The notes beneath the pieces are model-generated. The model saw nothing but the letters and a program-made list of their open reading frames with translations. It was not told the DNA's origin and made no database searches. Position numbers and translations under genes: made by a program. From Actinomycetota bacterium (GTDB lineage Bacteria; Actinomycetota; Actinomycetes; S36-B12; UBA10799), in assembly GCA_020636995.1 (NCBI GenBank), contig JACJWU010000004.1, forward strand, positions 186,001 through 250,000: a stretch of 64,000 nucleotides of DNA. The letters run 5' to 3'. Shown here one piece after another: positions 24,580 through 31,934 of the stretch; position 1 is the stretch's first letter, and each line of letters begins with the position of its first letter.

Positions 24580-25796
24580 CACTGGACATCCGCACAGGCA
24601 GTCTGCTCCCCGGCATCGCGGTGGCGGGCCTTCCGGCCGCGCCGCTCCCCCACCGCCTGCTCGCGCCCGGAACCCTCCTGCTGGCAGGTGTCGCCCCGGG
24701 CACCCGGATCGACCTCGGCCGCCACCAACAGATGTGGGGCCTGCTGCCCGCGCCCGACCTCGACCGCCTGTCCGGCGCGGCCGAATGGGCCGGCGTGGTC
24801 GGCGCCGGCGGAGCCGGGTTCCCCACCGCGCGCAAACTCGCCTCGGTGGCCCGGACAAAGGCGCCCGTGATCGTCAACGGGTCCGAGGGTGAGTCCGCGA
24901 GCGGCAAGGACACCGTCCTTCTGCTCCATGTCCCACACCTCGTCCTCGACGGCGCAGTGGCGTCGGCGCGTGCGCTCGGCAGCCGACAGGTGATCGTCCG
25001 GATCCCCGCGTCTCGCAGCCACGTGATCGCGGCTGTCGCCGCTGCCATCGACGAGCGTCACGACAAGGGCGTGCGGATCACCGTCAACCCCGGCGACGAC
25101 ACCTTCATCGCCGGGGAGGCCTCCGCGGTCATCTCCTCCCTGCAGGGAGGTCCGGCTCTCCCGGCTCCGATGAGTAAGCCCCCCACGATGCGCACCGGCC
25201 TGCGCTCGCAGTCAGTGCTGCTCAGCAACGTGGAGACTTTCGCACGGGTGGCCGTGGCCATCCGCGGACATCGGGCGTCAAGCAGTCTGCTGACCGTGTC
25301 CGGCGCAGTCACCGACCCCGGTGTGCTGGAGGTCGACCCGGCGACGCCGTTGGGCGAGGTGCTGGCCATGGCCGGTGCCGACACCGACCTGGCCGCCGTC
25401 ATCACCGGCGGCTGGCACGGCACGTGGTTGCCGGCGGACACGCTCACCCTGCACATGCCCACAAACCGCAGTGACCTGAAGGCCCGCGGCGCGCACTGGG
25501 GCGCGGGGGCGTTCGTGGCGATTCCCCACGACCCGTGTCCGGTGAACGTACTGACCGCCATCACCGACCACCTCGTGGGTGAGGGGGCAAAGCAGTGCGG
25601 TCCATGCATCCTCGGACTCGAGGCCGCCCGGCAAGATCTGCACACCGGCCGCGCGGTCGAGGACCGGGTGCGGGGTCGCGGACTGTGCGCCCACCCCACA
25701 GCCACCATCACCGCTCTGCGTTCCGGTCAGGCGCTACTGGCCGAGGAGCTCGCAGCTCATGCACAAGGCCGCTGCACGAAGGGAGGATGGCTATGA
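24576..25796 (+). CDS. NuoF/RnfC-like FMN and Fe-S flavoprotein
   Basis: 406 residues from the ATGA overlap at 24576. FMN-binding GAGGAGFPTARKLA (about 71-84), dinucleotide-site VNGSEGESASGKD, LSNVETFARVA, an SLBB-like ubiquitin-fold segment (SGAVTDPGVLEV), and a C-terminal Fe-S region with DPCP, CGPCILGLEAARQ and LCAHP (four Cys). This is the NADH-dehydrogenase 51-kDa subunit fold used outside complex I. It likely takes electrons from NAD(P)H or passes them to and from the ferredoxin encoded next, feeding the haem membrane protein. It lacks a full Nuo cluster context, so it is not complex I. Confidence 0.85.
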   Translation: MTLDIRTGSLLPGIAVAGLPAAPLPHRLLAPGTLLLAGVAPGTRIDLGRHQQMWGLLPAPDLDRLSGAAEWAGVVGAGGAGFPTARKLASVARTKAPVIVNGSEGESASGKDTVLLLHVPHLVLDGAVASARALGSRQVIVRIPASRSHVIAAVAAAIDERHDKGVRITVNPGDDTFIAGEASAVISSLQGGPALPAPMSKPPTMRTGLRSQSVLLSNVETFARVAVAIRGHRASSSLLTVSGAVTDPGVLEVDPATPLGEVLAMAGADTDLAAVITGGWHGTWLPADTLTLHMPTNRSDLKARGAHWGAGAFVAIPHDPCPVNVLTAITDHLVGEGAKQCGPCILGLEAARQDLHTGRAVEDRVRGRGLCAHPTATITALRSGQALLAEELAAHAQGRCTKGGWL

Positions 25797-25984
25797 GCAT
25801 CCAGATCGATTGGCGGCGCTGTCAGGGCCATGGCGTCTGCGCGGCAGCGCTCGGCGAGATCATCGAACGCGACGAGTCGGGTTATCCCCTCATGAAGACG
25901 CACAACGTACCCGAGGAACTGCACTCGGCGGCGCGGCTGGCACAGGCGACCTGCCCTGCCGCAGCGCTGCGCGCCACCCGTTAG
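25793..25984 (+). CDS. ferredoxin, single [3Fe-4S]-type cluster
   Basis: 63 residues from the ATGA overlap at 25793 with GGGAGG upstream. CQGHGVCAAALGE (Cys 10 and 16) and ATCPAAAL near the end give three cluster ligands, with His where a fourth Cys would sit, as in actinobacterial [3Fe-4S] ferredoxins. Small soluble electron carrier, last gene of the apbE operon. Its stop overlaps the convergent rrf2 stop (TTAG). Confidence 0.9.
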   Translation: MSIQIDWRRCQGHGVCAAALGEIIERDESGYPLMKTHNVPEELHSAARLAQATCPAAALRATR

Positions 25985-26400
25985 CGCCGGACTTCCCGCG
26001 GCAACTTCCCGGTTGACAGGTGCTGCAAGGTCACGGATTCGAGGATGCGGCGTTCGGCCCGGCGCACGGCGAGCCAGACATCCTCGAGTCCGGCAGCCGC
26101 GCCCGCGTACTCGAGGTTGTCCGGCCTCTCCCCCTGCACCACGGTCAGGGGACCGTCGACCGCACGGATGATGTCGGCGAGTGTGATCTCGTCAGCCGGG
26201 CGGGCGAGTCGGTAGCCACCGACCCGACCGCGGCGGGTGCTGACGATGCCGGCACGACGCAGGTCCGACATCGCCGACCGCACATAGTCCCGGGGCAAGT
26301 CCTGCTCTTCGGCGATCACATCGAGCGGTACGTACTCGTCCCGTCCCACCAGTTCGGCGGCAGCCCGGATCGCGAAGACGATACGGCCGGTCAATCTCAT
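25981..26400 (-). CDS. Rrf2-family transcriptional regulator without Fe-S cysteines
   Basis: 139 residues from the ATG at 26400 (ATGA overlap with the lipoprotein gene). Winged helix MRLTGRIVFAIRAAAELVGR.., LPRDYVRSAMSDLRRAGIV, then the wing RGRVGGYRLARPADEITLADIIRAVDG typical of Rrf2. The three cysteines that hold a cluster in IscR/NsrR are absent, so it senses something else or needs no cofactor. It is convergent with the ferredoxin operon and could regulate it, but no site was identified. Confidence 0.87.
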   Translation of the reverse strand: MRLTGRIVFAIRAAAELVGRDEYVPLDVIAEEQDLPRDYVRSAMSDLRRAGIVSTRRGRVGGYRLARPADEITLADIIRAVDGPLTVVQGERPDNLEYAGAAAGLEDVWLAVRRAERRILESVTLQHLSTGKLPREVRR

Positions 26401-26864
26401 CCCTGCGGCTCCGGAGTCATGTTGATCACCCACCCGTTGGGGCCTTCGCTGATCTCCATGGCGATCGGCAACGGCGGTCGCGGATCGACCGGCGTCTCGG
26501 AGAACCAGGGAATGAACGGCGCTTCGTAGGTCTGCGATCCCGCGACCACCGAGTTCATTCCGATGGCGTAGTAGCCCTCCTGCGTCACCGCCGGCAGGTA
26601 CAGGCCGACGCGGATGGAAGGTGCCAGCGAGTTGTCGAAAATCATCTTGGTCGTGAGGTTGCTGACCTGCGTCGTGTAGGGCGCACCCGGGGCGGCAGGG
26701 CCCATCGTCTTCTCGGCCCATTCGGCGCTCTCACCCATCATCGAGTCGAAGATGCTCACCCGCTGCGGCGAATCCACCGTTACTGCGTAGGAGTCCGAGA
26801 ACGACTTCGTGCCGCAACCGGACAGCAGGCCGAGCCCGAGGACGACCGCGATCACCAGACGCAC
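26397..26864 (-). CDS. lipoprotein of unknown function
   Basis: 155 residues from a GTG at 26864. Signal MRLVIAVVLGLGLLSGCG with lipobox LLSGC. The mature part is beta-rich (SYAVTVDSPQRVSIFDSMM, TTQVSNLTTKMIF, SIRVGLYLPAVTQEGYY). No family recognised. Overlaps rrf2 by 4 nt, so the two are translationally coupled, and is divergent from the antiporter gene. Confidence 0.65.
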   Translation of the reverse strand: MRLVIAVVLGLGLLSGCGTKSFSDSYAVTVDSPQRVSIFDSMMGESAEWAEKTMGPAAPGAPYTTQVSNLTTKMIFDNSLAPSIRVGLYLPAVTQEGYYAIGMNSVVAGSQTYEAPFIPWFSETPVDPRPPLPIAMEISEGPNGWVINMTPEPQG

Positions 26865-26939
26865 ATGGAACAACGTAGTCTGCGCGCGCGACGGAAGGGC
26901 GCCGTGGTGGGCTGCGAGCCTAGACTGCCGGTCGTGGAG

Positions 26940-28196
26940 ATGACCGTGATCGTTGTGATGGCCGGGTTGGTGCTCGCCTACTCGCTGATCGCCCGACGGC
27001 TGACCCTGGCCAACGTCACGGCACCGATGCTCAGCGTCATCGCCGGTGCCGCGGTGTTCTCGGTCGCAGATATCAGCGTCGAGACCGCCGCTGTGCACCT
27101 GATCGCCGAGATCACGCTGGTGCTGATCCTGTTCCACGACGCGTCGACCGTCCGCCTGGCCGCTCTACGCCACGACCCGGGCATCGCCCTGCGCCTGCTG
27201 CTGATCGGATTCCCGCTGGCACTGATCGCGACCTTCTTCGCCACACGAGCCCTGTTGCCGACGATCGGCGTGGCAGGGGCCTGGCTGGTGGCCGCGGCCA
27301 TCACGCCCACCGACGCCGGCCTCGGGGCTCCGACAGTGCTGAACCCGGTGGTCCCCACCCGGGTGCGGCGGGCGTTGAACGTGGAGAGCGGACTCAACGA
27401 TGGGCTGGCCACGCCCATCGTCCTGCTGGCGTTGGCAGCGCTCGCAGCCGAAGAGGATGTGGCGGAGCCCTCGTTCCTGAAGGTCGGGCTGGTACCGGTG
27501 GGACTGGCACTGCTGTGCGCAGTCGTCGTCGGATTGACAGCCGCCTGGCTGCTGGATCGCAGTCGCATCCACCACCTCAGCGGCGGGCGTGGACGCGCCG
27601 TGGTCATTCTGGTCCTGCCCGTCTTCCTGTTCGGTCTCGCCGAGATCATCGGAGCCAACGCCTTCATCGCGGCATTCGTCGGCGGGCTGGTCTTCGGCGC
27701 GGCCAGCACGACTTTGATCCAGCGTCCAGAGACTTCCGAGCTTCTGGAGATCGCCTCGGACCTACTGGGCTTCCTGGTCTGGTTCTTCGCCGGAGGCATA
27801 CTGCTGGCCGTCATCGACGCCGGACCGACGTGGCAGATGGTCGTTGTCGGTGTTCTGGGCCTGACCGTGTTGCGGATCGTGCCGGTCTTCCTGGCACTAC
27901 TGGGCACGGGTTTCAAGTGGCCGACCGTGACCTTCCTCGGCTGGTTCGGCCCGCGCGGACTGGCGACGATCGTATTCGGGCTGCTCTCGTACGAAGAGTT
28001 GGGTGCGGATTCCCCCGTGATGGGCTCCGTCGCGGGGGTGATCGCGTTCACCGTGCTCATCAGCGTCTTCGCCCACGGTGTCAGCGCCTCCCCTCTGTCA
28101 AAGGCATACGGGGCCTGGGCACGGCGCACCCGCGCGCCGATCGAGAGTGAACCCTCGGTGGAACCGACTGTGTCCCGGGGACGCGTCGGGCTGTGA
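26940..28196 (+). CDS. CPA1-type Na+/H+ antiporter
   Basis: About 418 residues from ATG 26940; GTGs at 26934 and 26946 are equally possible and an upstream in-frame ATG at 26865 lies in the divergent region. Twelve or so membrane helices; the ion-binding helix shows ALNVESGLNDGLATP, the Asn-Asp pair of electrogenic CPA1 members. Also ITPTDAGLGAPT and GWFGPRGLATIVF. It exchanges monovalent cation for protons at the cytoplasmic membrane. No C-terminal TrkA domain. Confidence 0.87.
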   Translation: MTVIVVMAGLVLAYSLIARRLTLANVTAPMLSVIAGAAVFSVADISVETAAVHLIAEITLVLILFHDASTVRLAALRHDPGIALRLLLIGFPLALIATFFATRALLPTIGVAGAWLVAAAITPTDAGLGAPTVLNPVVPTRVRRALNVESGLNDGLATPIVLLALAALAAEEDVAEPSFLKVGLVPVGLALLCAVVVGLTAAWLLDRSRIHHLSGGRGRAVVILVLPVFLFGLAEIIGANAFIAAFVGGLVFGAASTTLIQRPETSELLEIASDLLGFLVWFFAGGILLAVIDAGPTWQMVVVGVLGLTVLRIVPVFLALLGTGFKWPTVTFLGWFGPRGLATIVFGLLSYEELGADSPVMGSVAGVIAFTVLISVFAHGVSASPLSKAYGAWARRTRAPIESEPSVEPTVSRGRVGL

Positions 28197-28277
28197 AACC
28201 GCTCACCGGGGCACGCCGGTCGTGTGAGTCACCTCACGGTCGGGTATCCGCACCCCCGATCAGGGCAGGATGTCCTC

Positions 28278-28592
28278 ATGGATGTCGAGATCGTGCGCAA
28301 CCCTGCCGCCAGTGAGTACGAGCTGCTGCTCGACGGCGAGCGGATCGGGGAACTGGAATACATCAGGACCGGTGACGTGCTCAAGATCACGCACACGGTC
28401 GTCGCGCAGGAGTACAGCGGGCAGGGGCTTGCGGCGCGACTGGTGGAAGCCGCACTTGAAGACATCGCGGCGCACGGCGAGTTCGTGCTTCCGAAGTGCC
28501 CCTACGTCCGCGGGTACATCGTCAAGCATCCGCGGTGGGCTGCTCTGGTGCCGGTCGATCGCCGGGACGAGTTCGGGCTGGCTACTGTTTGA
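28278..28592 (+). CDS. GNAT-like N-acetyltransferase (YjdJ-type)
   Basis: 104 residues from ATG 28278 (the frame opens at 28224). ELLLDGERIGELEYIRTGD, ITHTVVAQEYSGQGLAARLVEAAL and LPKCPYVRGYIVKHPRW match the short YjdJ/NAT group, including the acetyl-CoA QGLA loop. Substrate unknown. Its 3' end overlaps the convergent methyltransferase gene by 11 bp. Confidence 0.85.
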   Translation: MDVEIVRNPAASEYELLLDGERIGELEYIRTGDVLKITHTVVAQEYSGQGLAARLVEAALEDIAAHGEFVLPKCPYVRGYIVKHPRWAALVPVDRRDEFGLATV

Positions 28593-29397
28593 CCGCCTGC
28601 AAGGTGTAGGTGAGCGGAATCCGCTCGGGGCGTTCGGCCAGTACCCATTCGTCGCCGCGCTTGGTCATCTGTGTGGGTAACGGATTCCACGGAACACTGT
28701 CGTGCTCCACCAATTGCGTCAGCCGCATGCCGTTGCCCAGGACCGCGGTAACGATCTCGCCGAGGCCGTGGTTCCAACTGTGGGTCGTCGAGTTCTGCAA
28801 AGGCTCGGCCGTGTCGACATAGGTCTGCTCCTCACTCTCGACGAGCGGCTCCGGGACCTCGAAGTAGGGGTAGTCCAGCACCAACCTGTCCGGTTCCTCA
28901 TAGTCCAGCGCCCACAAGACGGGATGGCCTTCCCGAATGAACAGGCGGCCACCCGGCGCCAGCAGCGAGGAAACCACGTTCGCCCAGCGGTCCACATCGG
29001 GCAACCAGCACAAGGCACCGATACCCGTGAACACGACATCGAACCGGCCGGTGCCCAGAACAGCGGGCGCGTCGTAGACCTCGGCTTGCACGAAGTCGAC
29101 GTCGGCCCCGGAGTCCGCGGCCAATTGCCGCGCCACGGCCAGCGACTCAGCGGAGAAGTCCAGCCCTGTCACACGCGCGCCGAGGCGAGCCAGTGACACC
29201 GTGTCGGTGCCGATGTGGCATTGCAGATGCACGGCCTGCAGCCCACGGATGTCGCCGAGTCTGGGAACGTCGAAGCGCACCACGTCGCTGAGGTGTGTGG
29301 GGTCGTCTCGGAACCGCTGCAGGCCGTACTCCTGCGACTGCGCGTGCAGGCCGGCGCGTTCGTCCCAATTTCGCCTGTTGACGTCCACGGAGTCCAT
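28582..29397 (-). CDS. class I SAM-dependent methyltransferase
   Basis: 271 residues from ATG 29397 (an upstream in-frame ATG at 29445 overlaps the divergent SDR promoter and is less likely). MDSVDVNRRNWDERAGLHA.., then motif I VHLQCHIGTDTVSLARLGA, post-I TGLDFSAESLAVARQ, motif II VFTGIGALCWLPD and LLAPGGRLFIREGHPV. Typical small-molecule methyltransferase; substrate unknown. Confidence 0.85.
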   Translation of the reverse strand: MDSVDVNRRNWDERAGLHAQSQEYGLQRFRDDPTHLSDVVRFDVPRLGDIRGLQAVHLQCHIGTDTVSLARLGARVTGLDFSAESLAVARQLAADSGADVDFVQAEVYDAPAVLGTGRFDVVFTGIGALCWLPDVDRWANVVSSLLAPGGRLFIREGHPVLWALDYEEPDRLVLDYPYFEVPEPLVESEEQTYVDTAEPLQNSTTHSWNHGLGEIVTAVLGNGMRLTQLVEHDSVPWNPLPTQMTKRGDEWVLAERPERIPLTYTLQAVKQ

Positions 29398-29432
29398 ACC
29401 GCGCAGCGTACGACCCGTCGTAGGTTGGTCCC

Positions 29433-30275
29433 ATGGCAATCGCACTCATCACAGGTGGCGGATCCGGGATCGGCGCCGAGACCGGCATCCAGATGGCCCG
29501 CCGTGGGGACACCGTCATCCTCGCCGACATCGATGTCGAGGCCGCAGACGACATCGCCACACGGATCGTGGCCTCAGGCGGCACGGCGGAGTCCGCGGCC
29601 CTCGACGTGCGGGATGGGGCGGCGTTCGCGGCACTCGTGCAGCGCGTCGTCACCGATCACGGACGCATCGACCTCATCTTCAACAATGCCGGAATCGGTG
29701 TCGGCGGCCCGATCGAAGACCTGACTGCCGAGCACTGGCAGCGGATCGTCGACATCAACATCATGGGCGTGGTCAATGGCATCCGTGCCGCCTACCCCCA
29801 CATGATGCGACAGGGCGATGGGCACATCGTGAACACCGCGTCGCTGGCAGGTCTGGTGCCCAGCCCGATGCTGGCGCCCTACGCAATGACCAAACACGCT
29901 GTCGTGGGGTTGTCCGCGAGTCTGCGGCCGGAGGCGGCACTGCACGGCATTCGTGTGACCGCGTTGTGCCCGGGACCGACCGAGACCGCCATCCTGGACA
30001 GCAGGGGGCCTGCGGACCTCGCCCCACACGAGGGTGTGTCCGCCCGGGACCTGCTCACGAAGGCCGCTGGGGAGATCTATCCGGTGGAGGACCTGGTCGC
30101 GGATCTGCTCGACGGCATCGCGGCCAACAAGACGCTCATTGTCACCCCCCGGCGAGCGCGGCTGGCCTGGTGGCTGCAGAGGTTGTTCCCGTCGTACCTC
30201 GAGAAGCATGCCGGCCGACTTGTGGGATGGGCCAAGCGCGAGGCCGAACGCCTGGAGCGGTTGAGCACGCAGTAG
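29433..30275 (+). CDS. short-chain dehydrogenase/reductase
   Basis: 280 residues. NAD(P)-binding TGGGSGIGAETG, NNAGIGVGG, catalytic Ser in NTASLAG and the YAMTK Tyr/Lys pair, followed by LCPGPTETAIL. A C-terminal extension of about 50 residues is basic and helical (ARLAWWLQRLFPSYLEKH). Oxidoreductase for an unknown carbonyl or alcohol. The Asp in LADIDVE at the end of beta-2 favours NAD(H). Confidence 0.9.
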   Translation: MAIALITGGGSGIGAETGIQMARRGDTVILADIDVEAADDIATRIVASGGTAESAALDVRDGAAFAALVQRVVTDHGRIDLIFNNAGIGVGGPIEDLTAEHWQRIVDINIMGVVNGIRAAYPHMMRQGDGHIVNTASLAGLVPSPMLAPYAMTKHAVVGLSASLRPEAALHGIRVTALCPGPTETAILDSRGPADLAPHEGVSARDLLTKAAGEIYPVEDLVADLLDGIAANKTLIVTPRRARLAWWLQRLFPSYLEKHAGRLVGWAKREAERLERLSTQ

Positions 30276-30479
30276 CCCGACCGGGCCAGTTCCACGGTTG
30301 GAGTCCGACGGCCAAACGAGGGACCCGAACTCTCACTGTTCGTCCAGGTTGGTCACGCGGTTGTGGTTGCGGCGTCGGCCGCCCAGTGCTGTGTGTGCAC
30401 GCGTGGGCCCGTTCCTGGATCAGGGTGGTGGAAGTACTCGGTGGTGGTCTGGGCCCGGGGCAGGATCTGTCTGAACATT

Positions 30480-30612
30480 CCGGTTAGAGATCGGCAGGTT
30501 GGTTAGTCGGCGGCAGGTTGGTTAGAGTCCCACGGCCGTATAGGGCTAACCGGAGTGCCGCATCTCTAACCAGGATGCCGATCTCTAACCGGACTGCCGA
30601 TCTCCAACCACA
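30480..30612. repeat. GTTAG palindromic repeat block B
   Basis: First of two 132-bp direct copies (181 bp apart) in the convergent SDR/pirin gap. GGTTAGAGATCGGCA near the left end pairs with TGCCGATCTCTAACC near the right end. The centre is GGTTAGAGTCCC, ACGGCCGT, ATAGGGCTAACC. The opposite orientation of the same core occurs in blocks A, F and G. The rest of the 30276-30893 gap holds no gene; frames crossing it encode repetitive Arg/Asn peptides. Confidence 0.9.
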
Positions 30613-30660
30613 ACCGCACCTCGCCATCGCCGCGGGCCGGCGGGCCACCAGAGGACGTCT

Positions 30661-30792
30661 CCGGTTAGAGATCGGCAGGTTGGTTAGTCGGCGGCAGGTT
30701 GGTTAGAGTCCCACGGCCGTATAGGGCTAACCGGAGTGCCGCCTCTCTAACCAGGATGCCGATCTCTAACCGGACTGCCGATCTCCAACCAC
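30661..30792. repeat. GTTAG palindromic repeat block C
   Basis: Second copy of the 132-bp unit; it differs from block B at one position (CCGCATCTC in B, CCGCCTCTC in C). The 48-bp spacer between B and C contains CTCGCCATCGCCGCGG, whose reverse complement is found in the spacer between blocks F and G. The pair plus spacer therefore behaves as one composite element. Confidence 0.9.
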
Positions 30793-30893
30793 AGATGTGC
30801 GACGGCCGGTGATCCGACGTGGCGGGCGAGCCCACGCCCGTTCGCCAGCCCGGTCGGGGCCTCACCAGCGATCGGGGCGGGTCGCTGCGCGTC

Positions 30894-31853
30894 TCAGCTG
30901 TGGCCGCCTAGGCCTTCGTGCGCGGGAATCGTTCCCAGCCGGCCGGCTTGGTAGTCCTCGAAGGCCTGAATGACCTCAGCCTTGGTGTTCATCACGAACG
31001 GACCCATCCACGCGAGGGGTTCCCGGATCGGAGCCCCGCCGAGCAGCAGGACCTCCATCTGGTGGGTGCGGGAGTCCTGGCTCGGGTCCGCTCCGAACCG
31101 CAACTCGTCACCCGGGCCGAAGACCGCGAGCTGCCCCTCGGTGATCGGTGTGCCATTCACGTCACCGCGACCGGCGAGCACGTACAGCAGCGCGTTGAAG
31201 TCCGGCCGCCAAGGGATCCGCACCTGCGCCCCCTTGGACACCGAGACGTGGGCCAAGGAGATCGGGGTGGTAGTGATCCCAGGGCCGCTGATCCCACCGA
31301 TCTCACCGGCGATCACGCGGATCAACGCGCCGGCGTCGGCTGTTGTGGCCAGACCCACCTGTCCCGCCCGCAGATCCTGATACCGCGGTGTCGCGAGTTT
31401 CTGGGTGCGCGGGAGGTTGACCCACAGCTGGATCCCGTGGAACAGCCCACCCGACGCGACGAGGTCCTCCGGCGGACGCTCGATGTGCAGCAGGCCCGAA
31501 CCGGCCGTCATCCACTGGGTGTCACCGTTGGTGATCAAACCACCGCCACCGTGGGAATCGGCGTGCTCGAATGTGCCGTCGATGATGTAGGTGACGGTCT
31601 CGAAGCCGCGGTGCGGATGCCACGCAGTGCCCTTGGGCTCCCCAGCTGCGTAATCCACCTCACCCATCTGATCCATGTGGATGAACGGGTCGAGCAGTTC
31701 CAGGGGCACACCCGCGAAGGCGCGGCGCACGGGGAAGCCCTCCCCCTCGAATCCACGCGGGGCCGTGGAGATGGACATGACCTCACGCGGGGCCGCGTTC
31801 GCGGCGCCCACACGGGGCAGGACGGTGACGTCGTCGACAGTGATCGCTGGCAT
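30894..31853 (-). CDS. pirin family protein
   Basis: 319 residues. The N-terminal cupin has the pirin metal site: HPHRGFETVTYIIDG (three His region) with FEHADSHGGGG and SGLLHIERP supplying Glu/His. The C-terminal cupin includes HQMEVLLLGGAPIREP and GPFVMNT. Pirins include quercetin dioxygenases and redox-sensing proteins; which one is not evident. A strong AAGGAGG site precedes the ATG and a 20-bp dyad operator lies just upstream. Confidence 0.92.
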   Translation of the reverse strand: MPAITVDDVTVLPRVGAANAAPREVMSISTAPRGFEGEGFPVRRAFAGVPLELLDPFIHMDQMGEVDYAAGEPKGTAWHPHRGFETVTYIIDGTFEHADSHGGGGLITNGDTQWMTAGSGLLHIERPPEDLVASGGLFHGIQLWVNLPRTQKLATPRYQDLRAGQVGLATTADAGALIRVIAGEIGGISGPGITTTPISLAHVSVSKGAQVRIPWRPDFNALLYVLAGRGDVNGTPITEGQLAVFGPGDELRFGADPSQDSRTHQMEVLLLGGAPIREPLAWMGPFVMNTKAEVIQAFEDYQAGRLGTIPAHEGLGGHS

Positions 31854-31878
31854 CTGGGGCCTCCTTACGTCAGGTGCA

Positions 31879-31898
31879 ACATAGTTGACAATACAACT
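31879..31898. promoter_or_regulatory. inverted-repeat operator upstream of pirin gene
   Basis: ATAGTTG and CAACTAT (7-bp perfect arms, 6-bp spacer) lie 25 bp before the pirin start. A/T-rich TAGTTG..CAACTA dyads are typical of MarR or HxlR-type repressors, often oxidant-responsive. No such regulator gene is in the window. Confidence 0.65.
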
Positions 31899-31934
31899 AT
31901 TCCCGGCACGGCGACATCGCAGACGGGACGACCC

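Noticed and set aside
24576..25984. Part of respiratory complex I or an Rnf complex
   Set aside because: No other nuo or rnf subunits lie nearby; the gene set instead pairs a single NuoF-like protein with a dihaem membrane protein and a ferredoxin.
30518..30865. Short frames across repeat blocks B and C as genes
   Set aside because: The peptides (for example EIGRLVSRRQVG) are direct translations of the repeat in different frames and recur at the other blocks; no ribosome sites.
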